Shown in pieces: positions 8,817 through 17,733 of a stretch of DNA of 49,621 nt. The stretch's first letter is position 1. Every line of letters begins with the position of its first letter. A program made the position numbers and the translations under genes. A model generated the notes under the pieces. That model had not been told where the DNA came from. It did no database searches and saw only the letters and a list, made by a program, of their open reading frames with translations. Origin of the DNA: Clostridiales bacterium (GTDB taxonomy: Bacteria; Bacillota; Clostridia; Saccharofermentanales; Saccharofermentanaceae). The stretch spans positions 1 to 49,621 of the forward strand of contig JAFRST010000021.1 of assembly GCA_017427465.1 (NCBI GenBank). Direction: 5' to 3'.

Positions 8817-10079
8817 ATGAAGAGTAATGTCTACGATTGCGTAATTGTTGGGGGCGGAGCTGCAGGACTTTACTGTGCAGCCAATCTTTCAAGACTTGAA
8901 TTTAACGGTAAGAAGATTCTCGTGCTTGAAGGCGGAAACAGAGTAGGCCGCAAGCTCGCTCTGACCGGAAGCGGAAGATGTAATCTTTCCAATACAGAGA
9001 TCGATCCTTCAAAATACAATACCGATGACCAGGTTAAGCTCGAATCTTGTCTTGCAAGATACGGCTGCACAGAGACGTCTTATTACTTTGAGAATATGCT
9101 GGGTGTAGTTCTTGAGCAGAAGGGTACATTGCTTTATCCTTCAACGCTGAAGAGTTCCACTGTCGTCGATGCTTTGAGATTTTACTTAGCCGACAACAAC
9201 ATTGAGACTGAGTCAGGCGTACATGTCGAATCCGTTGAGAGAACAAGTTCTGTATATGAGATCAAGACTGACTCTGACAAGTCTTACATGGCTAAGAACG
9301 TAGTAATCGCAACTGGCGGCATTACATATCCTGTTACCGGTTCTACAGGTGATGTAGTGAAGATACTTAAGAGCATCACAGATGAATCATTCTTCGTTCC
9401 GTTTAGGCCTGCGCTTACATCTTTGTCATCTGACATATCCGGAATTAAGGGCCTTGCAGGAATACGCTGCAGAGGCGATGTTAAGATCGTAGATTCACAA
9501 GGCACCATCAAAGCGCAGTCTGAAGGTGAGATCCTTTTTACAAAGGAAGGCGGCATATCAGGAATCTGTGTCATGGACGTCTCTGACGCTGTCGTAAGGC
9601 TTATTGATGACGGCGAAGAAGATGTTAAAGCTGTCCTTAATCTTACAGGTAAGTCAGCAGGTGAGATACTTCAGATGATCTATATCAGAAGACAGATGTA
9701 CGCTCACAGGACTTGTTCTGATGCTTTGTCAGGAATGCTCTTAAGGAACATTACTGATTTTGTTATGAAGCACATGGGATTAAAGAGCGACAAGATGACT
9801 TTAAGAGAGCTTGATGACCGCAGGCTTTGCGAGTTGACCAATCTCTTATGCGCTTTCCCGATCCCTGTAAAAGGCTACGGAGCTGAGGATAAGGCCCAGG
9901 TGTCCTCCGGCGGTTTTAAGCTCTCCAAGCTTGACGATAACATGCAGGTAAAAGGCTGTCACGGCCTCTATATTATCGGAGAATCTGTCAACGTTAACGG
10001 TATTTGCGGCGGATATAATCTCCAGTGGGCCTGGACATCAGCAGCCCTCGCGGCAGAAAGCATTTCACAGGATGTTTGA
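8817..10079 (+). CDS. HI0933/BaiN-type flavoprotein (FAD-dependent oxidoreductase)
   Basis: 420 residues. A Rossmann FAD-binding motif VGGGAAGLYCAANLS at about residues 11-25 is followed by the family hallmark GSGRCNLSN (about 51-59), and NGICGGYNLQWAWTSA closes the FAD site near the C terminus. This is the HI0933-like family (COG2081), which includes BaiN of bile-acid metabolism; most members have no proven substrate. It probably acts in the cytoplasm as a two-electron reductase or oxidase. It overlaps the following flavoprotein gene by 8 bases, so the two are co-translated. Confidence 0.9.
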   Translation: MKSNVYDCVIVGGGAAGLYCAANLSRLEFNGKKILVLEGGNRVGRKLALTGSGRCNLSNTEIDPSKYNTDDQVKLESCLARYGCTETSYYFENMLGVVLEQKGTLLYPSTLKSSTVVDALRFYLADNNIETESGVHVESVERTSSVYEIKTDSDKSYMAKNVVIATGGITYPVTGSTGDVVKILKSITDESFFVPFRPALTSLSSDISGIKGLAGIRCRGDVKIVDSQGTIKAQSEGEILFTKEGGISGICVMDVSDAVVRLIDDGEEDVKAVLNLTGKSAGEILQMIYIRRQMYAHRTCSDALSGMLLRNITDFVMKHMGLKSDKMTLRELDDRRLCELTNLLCAFPIPVKGYGAEDKAQVSSGGFKLSKLDDNMQVKGCHGLYIIGESVNVNGICGGYNLQWAWTSAALAAESISQDV

Positions 10080-11715
10080 GATCTCTGTAAAACCTGTTGT
10101 TTATGATGAAAAAGCTCAACCCAAACTTCCTGATTCCGTAATAATCGTAAGAGAGATCAGGAAGTCAGGCAATAAGGCCATGAGACAAGGCCTGAAGAAG
10201 CTTGAAGAAGGTTCTCTTATCCTTGATATCAATAAGAAGTTCATTGATGCAAGACATGGCAGGGTCACTTTAAATTACAGGTTTGATTTCATTTCTCCCG
10301 AAGCTAAAACAGCCCGTGAAGATGAGATAAATTCGAGAGCATTGCCTTATGCCGACAGATTCGAAAACGCCGGCATTTATAAACGGCCTGTTGTCGTCGG
10401 TACTGGTCCTGCAGGTCTTTATGCCGGCCTGATCCTTGCTAAATACGGGCTTCGTCCGATAGTTCTCGAGCGTGGGCCTGAGATGAATGATAGGGTAAAG
10501 GATACTGATTCTTTTAAAAACGGTAAGGGAAGGATCAAGCCAAATTCGAATATCCAATTCGGTGAGGGCGGAGCCGGTACGTTCTCGGACGGTAAGCTCT
10601 ATTCAGGGATCAGTTCAGGACTTAAAGAATATGTTTTAAACTCCATGATCGCCCACGGAGCTCCCTCTGACATTATTTATGATGCGCATCCCCATATTGG
10701 CACCGACAGACTCAGGAAAGTCGTTACAGGTATCAGGGAAGACATAATTGCTTTTGGCGGTGAAGTAAGATTCAACACCACTTTTATGGGATATAAGGCT
10801 GAAGGAGGTCGTCTTAAGAGCATTACTGCTGAAAGTGAAGAAGGAACTTATGAGATTCCCTGTGATAATCTCATCATTGCCATCGGTCACTCCAGCAGGG
10901 ATACTTTCAGGGCTCTTAACAGGCTCGGAATAGATATGCAGTCAAAGCCTTTCGCTGTCGGTGTCAGGATCGAGCACTTAAGATCTGATATCGATACTTC
11001 CCAGTTCGGCTTTGATTCTGATTATTCCACCGATGTGACTGCATCTATATATAAGCTTTCCGCTGATACCAAGACAGGCCGTAAACTCTATACTTTCTGC
11101 ATGTGTCCGGGCGGTGAAGTAGTTGCCGCGCAGTCTGATGACCAAAGTGTATGTACCAATGGTATGAGCCTTAGAGCTCGAGATAACAGGAACTCAAACA
11201 GTGCAATTCTTGTTCCGGTTGACAGTAAAGACTATGGCGAAGGTGTTCTGGATGGCATCAGGTTCCAGGAAGACTTAGAGCACCGCGCATTCATTGCAGG
11301 CGGAAAGACAGGAAAGGCTCCTGCAGTAAGATACGGCGATCTCATTGAGAATAAACCGACTGCCGAATTCGGTAAGGTAAAACCTTCTTATATGCCCGGA
11401 GTTGCTTGTGCTGATTTTAATAGTATTTTCCCCGAAGTGATCCTGGATACTATCAAGGACGGAGTAAGCCTTATGGGCAGGAAGATAAAGGGCTTTGACG
11501 ATCCGGATGCCGTGCTGACAGCTGTTGAAGCCAGGAGTTCGTCACCTGTAAGGATAGTAAGAGAGCCTGAAACGTTACAGAGCACTAGTGTCAAAGGTAT
11601 TTATCCGTGCGGAGAAGGCGCAGGATATGCCGGCGGGATCATGTCATCTGCCATCGACGGTATAAAATGTGCCAATAAACTTGCCGTTTCTTTGCTTGAA
11701 TGTTCGAAAACTTGA
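10072..11715 (+). CDS. FAD-dependent dehydrogenase, COG2509 family
   Basis: 547 residues. An N-terminal region of about 100 residues, with a basic alpha/beta segment (SVIIVREIRKSGNKAMRQGL), precedes the FAD-binding motif VVGTGPAGLYAGLILAKYGL near residue 107 and the family signature FGEGGAGTFSDGKLYSG. CGEGAGYAGGIMSSAIDG near the C terminus completes the dinucleotide site. Members of this family are called uncharacterised FAD-dependent dehydrogenases. The start at 10072 lies inside the end of the preceding gene (8-base overlap). It is the last gene of the dense run; no terminator is obvious in the 66 bases behind it. Confidence 0.9.
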   Translation: MFEISVKPVVYDEKAQPKLPDSVIIVREIRKSGNKAMRQGLKKLEEGSLILDINKKFIDARHGRVTLNYRFDFISPEAKTAREDEINSRALPYADRFENAGIYKRPVVVGTGPAGLYAGLILAKYGLRPIVLERGPEMNDRVKDTDSFKNGKGRIKPNSNIQFGEGGAGTFSDGKLYSGISSGLKEYVLNSMIAHGAPSDIIYDAHPHIGTDRLRKVVTGIREDIIAFGGEVRFNTTFMGYKAEGGRLKSITAESEEGTYEIPCDNLIIAIGHSSRDTFRALNRLGIDMQSKPFAVGVRIEHLRSDIDTSQFGFDSDYSTDVTASIYKLSADTKTGRKLYTFCMCPGGEVVAAQSDDQSVCTNGMSLRARDNRNSNSAILVPVDSKDYGEGVLDGIRFQEDLEHRAFIAGGKTGKAPAVRYGDLIENKPTAEFGKVKPSYMPGVACADFNSIFPEVILDTIKDGVSLMGRKIKGFDDPDAVLTAVEARSSSPVRIVREPETLQSTSVKGIYPCGEGAGYAGGIMSSAIDGIKCANKLAVSLLECSKT

Positions 11716-11730
11716 ATATCAATGTAGTTT

Positions 11731-11747
11731 TAGCGTTATTAGCGTTA
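11731..11747 (+). repeat. Tandem TAGCGTTA repeat upstream of the ACT/UPF0210 pair
   Basis: The octamer TAGCGTTA occurs at 11731-11738 and again at 11740-11747. A CATAAT that could serve as a -10 box follows at 11758-11763, but no good -35 is seen. The 9-bp periodicity may be a protein-binding site; support is slight. Confidence 0.3.
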
Positions 11748-11781
11748 CAATCAGAGGCATAATTGCAGGAGGTATCTATTT

Positions 11782-12066
11782 ATGAATCAGGAAAAGAACA
11801 CAGCTGTCGTTACAGTTTTGGGAAGAGACCGCGTAGGTATTATCGCTGACGTCTCACGACTTCTTGCAGATTACGGTATCAATATTAAAGATATTTCGCA
11901 GACTATCCTCGATGACATCTTCACGATGGTAATGATGGTGGATCTTAAGGATCTCGTTATCGAGGAGTCTGACATCTCAGATAAGTTATCAGAACTCGGC
12001 AAAAAGCTCGGTGTGCAGATTACTATCCAGCACACAGGCCTTTTCAATGCAATGCACACTATCTGA
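11782..12066 (+). CDS. ACT domain protein, UPF0237 family
   Basis: 94 residues, a single ACT domain: VTVLGRDRVGIIADVSRLLADYGINI at the N terminus gives the beta-alpha-beta start, and the second half carries MVMMVDLKD. ACT domains bind small ligands, often amino acids. UPF0237 proteins resemble the glycine cleavage regulator GcvR and are usually encoded directly before a UPF0210 protein, as here (21 bases apart). AGGAGG lies 9 bases before the ATG. It probably acts as a ligand sensor for its partner. Confidence 0.9.
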   Translation: MNQEKNTAVVTVLGRDRVGIIADVSRLLADYGINIKDISQTILDDIFTMVMMVDLKDLVIEESDISDKLSELGKKLGVQITIQHTGLFNAMHTI

Positions 12067-12087
12067 TCTATTGATAAAGAGGTTATT

Positions 12088-13446
12088 ATGATCAACGAAC
12101 ATGAGATTATTGAGACGATGCAGATGTTCAACAGTCAGCATCTGGATATCCGTACTATCACCATGGGTATCTCTCTTATGGATTGCGCTGCTCCTACGAT
12201 CGAAGAATCCTGCAACAGGATCTATGACAAGATCTGCAGATATGCAGGAAAGCTTGTTGAGACAGGGGAGCTTATCAGCAAGAAATACGGTATCCCGATC
12301 ATTCATAAGAGAATATCGGTTACACCTATATCTATCGTAGCAGCTGCCTGCGGAGCTAAAGATTACACCCCTTTTGCTCAAGCGCTTGATAAGGCTGCAA
12401 GGACGTGCGGTGTTAACTTTATCGGCGGTTTCTCAGCTCTTGTTCAGAAGGGTTACACCAATTCTGATAAGGTCCTGATCAACTCCATTCCTGATGCTCT
12501 CGCATCCACTGAATTTGTATGCTCGAGTGTTAATGTGGCTTCCACGAGAACCGGTATCAACATGGATGCCGTAAGAGACATGGGCGTTATCATCAAGAAG
12601 GCAGCGGAAGCTACCAAGAACCAGGGAGCCATCGGCTGCGCTAAGCTCGTTGTTTTCGCGAATGCACCTGAAGATAATCCGTTCATGGCCGGTGCTTTCT
12701 TAGGCCCCGGCGAACCTGAGTGCGTTATCAATGTCGGTATCTCCGGTCCTGGTGTTGTTAAGCATGCATTAGAAGGCGTTAAAGGTAAGGACTTGGGCGT
12801 TGTCGCTGAGACCATCAAGAAGGCTGCATTTAAGATCACGAGAGTAGGTGAGCTCGTTGCAAGAGAGGCATCTGAGCGTCTTAAGGTTCCTTTCGGAATC
12901 ATTGACCTCTCACTTGCTCCTACACCTGCAGTCGGTGACTCCGTAGCAAGACTTCTCGAAGAATTCGGTCTTGAGACATGCGGTACATGGGGTACGACAG
13001 CTTGTCTTGCGATGCTCAATGATGCAGTTAAGAAGGGCGGTATCATGGCATCTTCTTATGTCGGCGGCTTGTCAGGTGCATTTATTCCCGTGTCTGAGGA
13101 TGAGGGCATGATTGCTGCTGCAAGATCCGGATCTCTCAAGCTCGAAAAGTTAGAGGCAATGACCTGTGTTTGCTCCGTTGGTCTCGATATGATTGCTATC
13201 CCGGGTGATACTACAGCTGAGACTATCTCAGGTATCATTGCCGATGAGATGGCAGTAGGTACTTTCAATAACAAAACTACGGCCGTAAGGCTTATCCCTG
13301 TTCCCGGCAAGACAGTCGGCGACAGCGTTGAATTCGGCGGGCTTTTGGGCACGGCTCCTATCATGAATGTCAACCGCGCTTCCTGTGCAGACTTCATCCA
13401 CAGAGGCGGAAGGATCCCGGCACCGATCCATTCAATGAGAAACTGA
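12088..13446 (+). CDS. UPF0210 (PFL-like, DUF711) family protein
   Basis: 452 residues, the usual family length. Conserved phrases are visible: [13 protein letters not shown] at residues ~21-33, [27 protein letters not shown] and the C-terminal [13 protein letters not shown]. The family has a glycyl-radical-like alpha/beta barrel fold by structural genomics (PFL family), but it lacks an obvious glycyl radical motif and has no settled function. The ACT gene directly upstream is its regular companion, suggesting an amino acid or one-carbon related activity. AGAGG before the ATG supports this start. Confidence 0.9.
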   Translation: MINEHEIIETMQMFNSQHLDIRTITMGISLMDCAAPTIEESCNRIYDKICRYAGKLVETGELISKKYGIPIIHKRISVTPISIVAAACGAKDYTPFAQALDKAARTCGVNFIGGFSALVQKGYTNSDKVLINSIPDALASTEFVCSSVNVASTRTGINMDAVRDMGVIIKKAAEATKNQGAIGCAKLVVFANAPEDNPFMAGAFLGPGEPECVINVGISGPGVVKHALEGVKGKDLGVVAETIKKAAFKITRVGELVAREASERLKVPFGIIDLSLAPTPAVGDSVARLLEEFGLETCGTWGTTACLAMLNDAVKKGGIMASSYVGGLSGAFIPVSEDEGMIAAARSGSLKLEKLEAMTCVCSVGLDMIAIPGDTTAETISGIIADEMAVGTFNNKTTAVRLIPVPGKTVGDSVEFGGLLGTAPIMNVNRASCADFIHRGGRIPAPIHSMRN

Positions 13447-13464
13447 TACAAAGAAGGTCATCTT

Positions 13465-14775
13465 ATGTGGTACGAAGAAGCAGTGTTCTATCAGATATAT
13501 CCCCTGGGGTTCTGTGGAGCACCTTTTGAGAATGACGGAAAACCTGAGAAAAGGATCTTAAAAGTCCTGGACTGGATCCCTCATATGAAGAAACTCGGCA
13601 TTAACGCAATTTATTTCTCACCGGTTTTCGAGTCTGACACACACGGATATAACACAAGAGATTACGGCCTTATCGATACGAGATTAGGTACTAACGATGA
13701 CTTTAAGAAAGTTGTTGATGAACTTCATAAAGAGGGGATAAAGGTCGTCTTAGATGGTGTCTTTAACCATGTCGGAAGAGGCTTCTGGGCATTTAAGGAT
13801 GTTCAGGAGAAGCGTTGGGATTCACCTTATAAAGACTGGTTCCATATTTCTTTTGACGGTAATTCAAACTATAACGACGGCTTCTGGTATGAAGGCTGGG
13901 AAGGCAATTACGATCTTGTTAAGCTCAACTTAAGAAACCCTGCCGTCATCGATCACATCCTTGATAAGGTCAATTACTGGATAGACTTCTTTGACATCGA
14001 CGGATTAAGACTGGATGTTGCTTATTGCTTAGATCACGAGTTCTTAAGAAGGCTCCGTGAGTTTACTGACGGCAAGAAGAATGAATTCTTCCTTCTTGGC
14101 GAAGTCCTTCATGGTGAATACGGAAGAATGCTTAACGACATGCATCTTCATTCTCTTACGAACTATCAGTGCTACAAGGGTATATATTCATCGTTTAATT
14201 CCGCTAACATGTTCGAGATAATGCATTCGCTTATGAGGCTGTTCGGACCTGAGGACTGGACTGTGTGCAGGGGAGCGCATCTTCTCTCATTTGCTGATAA
14301 CCATGATGTATCCCGTATCGCTTCCATTTTGAACGATGAGAGCTTGTTGCCGCTGGTATATACTTTGGTGTTCTGCATGCCCGGAATCCCCTGCGTTTAT
14401 TACGGTTCCGAGTGGGGCACTAAGGCACGTAAAGAAGAAGGAGATCCTGCGCTTCGCGTATCTTTTGATAAGCCTGTATGGAATCAGCTTACAGATCATA
14501 TAGCTAAGCTTGCTGAGATCAAGAAGAACAGCCGTGCACTTAATTACGGTGGCCTTCGTATAGTAGTGCTTACGAATAAGCAATGTATCTTTGAGCGCAA
14601 CTGCGGTTACGAGAGGGTAATGGTCGCGATCAATATGGATTCAAATCCGTATACGGCGCATTTCGATGCAGGTTGCGGTCAGGCAAAAGAACTGATCTCA
14701 GGGACTATCCATGACTTCGGCGGAGGTTCTGTTTTGCAGCCTAAATCATCAGAGATTTGGCTTATGGAGCGTTGA
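13465..14775 (+). CDS. GH13 alpha-amylase family glycoside hydrolase
   Basis: 436 residues, compact for GH13. It starts in the barrel with EEAVFYQIYPLGFCG. The four conserved GH13 regions are visible: DGVFNHVG (region I), GLRLDVAY with the nucleophile Asp (II), FLLGEVLHG with the acid/base Glu (III) and FADNHD with the transition-state Asp (IV). A short beta domain follows. There is no signal peptide, so it acts on imported oligosaccharides in the cytoplasm, most likely maltodextrin or cyclodextrin type alpha-glucans. AGAAGG precedes the ATG. It follows UPF0210 by 18 bases, though a functional link is not evident. Confidence 0.9.
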   Translation: MWYEEAVFYQIYPLGFCGAPFENDGKPEKRILKVLDWIPHMKKLGINAIYFSPVFESDTHGYNTRDYGLIDTRLGTNDDFKKVVDELHKEGIKVVLDGVFNHVGRGFWAFKDVQEKRWDSPYKDWFHISFDGNSNYNDGFWYEGWEGNYDLVKLNLRNPAVIDHILDKVNYWIDFFDIDGLRLDVAYCLDHEFLRRLREFTDGKKNEFFLLGEVLHGEYGRMLNDMHLHSLTNYQCYKGIYSSFNSANMFEIMHSLMRLFGPEDWTVCRGAHLLSFADNHDVSRIASILNDESLLPLVYTLVFCMPGIPCVYYGSEWGTKARKEEGDPALRVSFDKPVWNQLTDHIAKLAEIKKNSRALNYGGLRIVVLTNKQCIFERNCGYERVMVAINMDSNPYTAHFDAGCGQAKELISGTIHDFGGGSVLQPKSSEIWLMER

Positions 14776-14826
14776 TTCTATTCCGTAATATGTAATTACT
14801 CGTTAAAAATGATTGATTTTTTCCTG

Positions 14827-14854
14827 TTTATGACGCCCTTTTGTTGTATATAAT
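14827..14854 (+). promoter_or_regulatory. Likely promoter of the solute-binding lipoprotein gene
   Basis: A consensus -10 TATAAT at 14849-14854 lies 43 bases before the ATG. The best upstream match is TTTATG at 14827-14832 with 16-bp spacing, which is weak. GGGGGT at 14885-14890 is the ribosome binding site. Confidence 0.4.
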
Positions 14855-14896
14855 AAAAGGGTATTTCAATCATTTCTTACTAATGGGGGTTATGGT

Positions 14897-16693
14897 ATGA
14901 ATAGAATGCGTAAACTGCTGGCTTTCGTGATGGTATCTTCAATGATATTGTCAGTCTGTTCCTGTGCAAGAGTTGCAAATCCTGAAATTAAAGCTGAAGA
15001 GGAGCGCAATTACGAGAAGCAGGAAAATCCATATGGCTATGAGCCTACACCGGTTCCTACCGATCCGGCTGCTACACCTGTTACCACACCCGGTACGCCT
15101 GAAGGCATTGTCGATATGACGATGTTTATCACAATGTCTGGTAGGGAGAAGAATGATTATAATGACATCAAGGAGCTGATCGCTGAGAAGACAGGTGTCA
15201 GAGTTAATGAGACATGGCTTACCGGTCAGTCACCTGACGAAGCAGTTGCATCCATCATCGCTTCAGGAAAGCTTCCTGACTTTATTGATGGCGGTGATGG
15301 CAATATCGAGCTTTATCATAACGGGCAGCTCGTTGCATGGGACGATTATCTTGAGAAGTATCCTAATCTTAAGGATATGTATACTGATGAAGAATGGGAT
15401 CAGTTCCGCCAAAGTGACGGCCATATTTATTGGGCTAATGTTTTTGGAAACCACTATCAGAAAGACACTACAACTCTTCATAACGGTCAGGCTTTCTGGA
15501 TCCAGACACGTGTTCTTGAATGGGACGGATATCCGAAGATCGAGACTTTGGATGAATACTTTGATCTGCTTGAAAGATATGCTGTTTCTAATCCTGTAAT
15601 GCCTGACGGAATGCCGGTTATTCCTTATACAGTTCTTTGTGAAGACTGGAAGTATTACTGCATAGAGAATGCTCCCATGTATCTTGACGGATATCCGGGA
15701 AACAACTGCGTGATCGTAAATGTCGATCAAGGTATGGATCATCCGGTTGTTGTTGACTATAATACGACGGCTACAGCCAAAGAATATTTCAGGAAATTGA
15801 ATGAGGAATACAAAAAGGGCGCAATCGATCCCGATTTTGCTATACAAACATACGATGAGTACATCTCCAAGCTCATAACAGGCCGTGTATTAGGTTTTTG
15901 CGATGAGTACTGGGATTTTGCTTATAACCTGATGGGACCATTTAATCAGCCGATGGTAGATAAAAACGGTAAAACGTATACTCTTTCCGAGATCGGATGC
16001 GACTACGTGCCCCTTGGTCTTACTATCCGTAAGGGTATGGATCAGCATTATCATACATATGGCGATACAATCAACACAGCTTCAGGTATTGCCATAACCA
16101 CAAGCTGCGCTTATCCTGATCTTGCATTTTCTTTCCTTAACGATATTCTAAGTCAGGAGATCCATGATCTGAGATTCTGGGGGATCGAAGGCGTTGATTA
16201 TCTTGTTGACAACTCAGGACTTTTCTACAGAACTGAGTCTATGAGAGCGAATTGGTCTGATCCCGCTTATTTAGCACAGCATACTTGTGAATATTCATAC
16301 ATGCCTCAGTGGAGTGGTATGAGCAGAGACGGAATTAACCGCATGATGCCTGCTGAGCAGCCAAGTGAGTATTTAGTGACACTTCCGGAATCCGTTCGCA
16401 AATGTTTTGAGGCATATGGCGCATCAAATTATGTAGAATTCCTGGGTTCTGCAGAAGATGACCCGGGTCCCTGGTATCCTATGTGGTCATGGTCAAACAA
16501 TCTCAGTACTGATACTCCGGGAGGAAAAGCCTGGCAATCTATGCAGGAAGTAAAGCACAAGTATCTTCCCGAGGTCGTTATTGGTAATGATTTTGAAGCT
16601 GTCTGGGGCTACTATATGGAAACTTATGAATCGGTCTATCCGCAGGATTTCCTTGCAGAAGCACAGGCTGAAGTCGAAAGACGAATGACATAA
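14897..16693 (+). CDS. Extracellular solute-binding lipoprotein (family 1)
   Basis: 598 residues. Signal peptide MNRMRKLLAFVMVSSMILSV is followed by a lipobox with two possible cysteines, Cys21 and Cys23 (SVCSC); VCS-C at 23 fits the rules slightly better. A Pro/Thr-rich linker (about residues 50-75) tethers the binding domain to the membrane. The body resembles large family 1 binding proteins of ABC sugar importers in Clostridia, with the N-terminal lobe phrase DYNDIKELIAEKTGVRV. The usual permease genes are not adjacent: a GH13 enzyme lies upstream and a terminator directly downstream. It probably delivers an oligosaccharide to permeases encoded elsewhere. Confidence 0.87.
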   Translation: MNRMRKLLAFVMVSSMILSVCSCARVANPEIKAEEERNYEKQENPYGYEPTPVPTDPAATPVTTPGTPEGIVDMTMFITMSGREKNDYNDIKELIAEKTGVRVNETWLTGQSPDEAVASIIASGKLPDFIDGGDGNIELYHNGQLVAWDDYLEKYPNLKDMYTDEEWDQFRQSDGHIYWANVFGNHYQKDTTTLHNGQAFWIQTRVLEWDGYPKIETLDEYFDLLERYAVSNPVMPDGMPVIPYTVLCEDWKYYCIENAPMYLDGYPGNNCVIVNVDQGMDHPVVVDYNTTATAKEYFRKLNEEYKKGAIDPDFAIQTYDEYISKLITGRVLGFCDEYWDFAYNLMGPFNQPMVDKNGKTYTLSEIGCDYVPLGLTIRKGMDQHYHTYGDTINTASGIAITTSCAYPDLAFSFLNDILSQEIHDLRFWGIEGVDYLVDNSGLFYRTESMRANWSDPAYLAQHTCEYSYMPQWSGMSRDGINRMMPAEQPSEYLVTLPESVRKCFEAYGASNYVEFLGSAEDDPGPWYPMWSWSNNLSTDTPGGKAWQSMQEVKHKYLPEVVIGNDFEAVWGYYMETYESVYPQDFLAEAQAEVERRMT

Positions 16694-16720
16694 ACCTTTC
16701 ATCTTTAACAGATTAATAAG

Positions 16721-16752
16721 AAAGACTCAGCTTCATTCCGGCTGAGTCTTTT
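16721..16752. terminator. Bidirectional terminator between convergent genes
   Basis: Perfect 11-bp stem AAAGACTCAGC / GCTGAGTCTTT with a 9-base loop, flanked by A residues on one side and T residues on the other. It can terminate the lipoprotein gene on the + strand and the acyltransferase on the - strand, whose stop codon it touches. Confidence 0.88.
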
Positions 16753-17720
16753 TATATCAGGTATTTGCTGTGTTTTCCCAGAAGCTTTTTTATCAAGACA
16801 ACGAAAAGCAGACTTGCGAGCAGAGCAATGATCGAATTAAGCGGGAACAGTACTATTTCCTTATATCCGGGGATGAACTTCAAAAAGTAGATGAATGCAA
16901 TGTGGCAAAGATATATTCCGAAGGAATAATCTCCGAGTAAATGCAGGAAGCTGATCTTTGGACATTTCTCGCTCTTGATGAGCTTATAGAATAAAAGCGT
17001 TATGATAATGCCGGTCAAAAGAGAAGTGAGCTTCTTCTGTGTGCCCGAATCAGTATCTCCTGTGCCGAGCCGCCAGTAGGTCTCAAAGCATTCCAAAGCA
17101 ACAGATGCAATGAGAGCGATCACAAGAAAAGCTGTTGATAACTTAAGTTCCATAAGTCCGTTACCGAGTAAGTAACCGATATAGAAATATGTGAACCATA
17201 CCAGACATGAGATCCCCATGATTATGCTAATCACTTTGTTGTTCTCATAACCGAAAAGCATTGGAAGATATCTCATGATTATCATTTCGAGAGGTGAGAT
17301 AAGAAATCCCAAAAGCTTAAACTTAGACCGTGCGAGCTTGTCGATAACAGGGATCAGCAAAGCAAACTGGCAGTAAACCAGAACATAGTATGTAGCTGTG
17401 TTTGCATTGCCGGTAACCAGCTTATATAAGAAATCAGGAATGATCTTGGCAGGCTCATCATAGAACTTGATGATCACATAGATCAATGTCCAGATGACGT
17501 ACGGTATGATGACTTTGGATATTCTTTTAAGAGGATACCAGCGTTCAGCGCTTGACAGAAGACCGCTTAAGAAAAGGAAAACTCCTACAGCGAAGTTAAT
17601 GATGGGCCTATAGAAGACCAAAGGAAGACCTAACGGCCCGCTGTGAGTCATAACGACAGCAATAATACATATTCCACGTATTATCTGTATCGTATAACTC
17701 TGTTTGGGCGTTATGGTCAT
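16752..17720 (-). CDS. Acyltransferase 3 family membrane protein
   Basis: 322 residues with about ten hydrophobic segments. The first helix holds RGICIIAVVMTHSG, the conserved Arg and His region of the acyltransferase 3 (OafA/OatA/NodX) family, and VGVFLFLSGLL follows. These integral membrane enzymes move acyl groups, commonly acetyl, onto sugars of surface polysaccharides or other exported molecules. The start lies 13 bases after the argH stop but no strong ribosome binding site is visible. It may simply be co-transcribed with argH rather than functionally linked. Confidence 0.87.
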   Translation of the reverse strand: MTITPKQSYTIQIIRGICIIAVVMTHSGPLGLPLVFYRPIINFAVGVFLFLSGLLSSAERWYPLKRISKVIIPYVIWTLIYVIIKFYDEPAKIIPDFLYKLVTGNANTATYYVLVYCQFALLIPVIDKLARSKFKLLGFLISPLEMIIMRYLPMLFGYENNKVISIIMGISCLVWFTYFYIGYLLGNGLMELKLSTAFLVIALIASVALECFETYWRLGTGDTDSGTQKKLTSLLTGIIITLLFYKLIKSEKCPKISFLHLLGDYSFGIYLCHIAFIYFLKFIPGYKEIVLFPLNSIIALLASLLFVVLIKKLLGKHSKYLI

Positions 17721-17733
17721 TTTGCGGTTTAAA

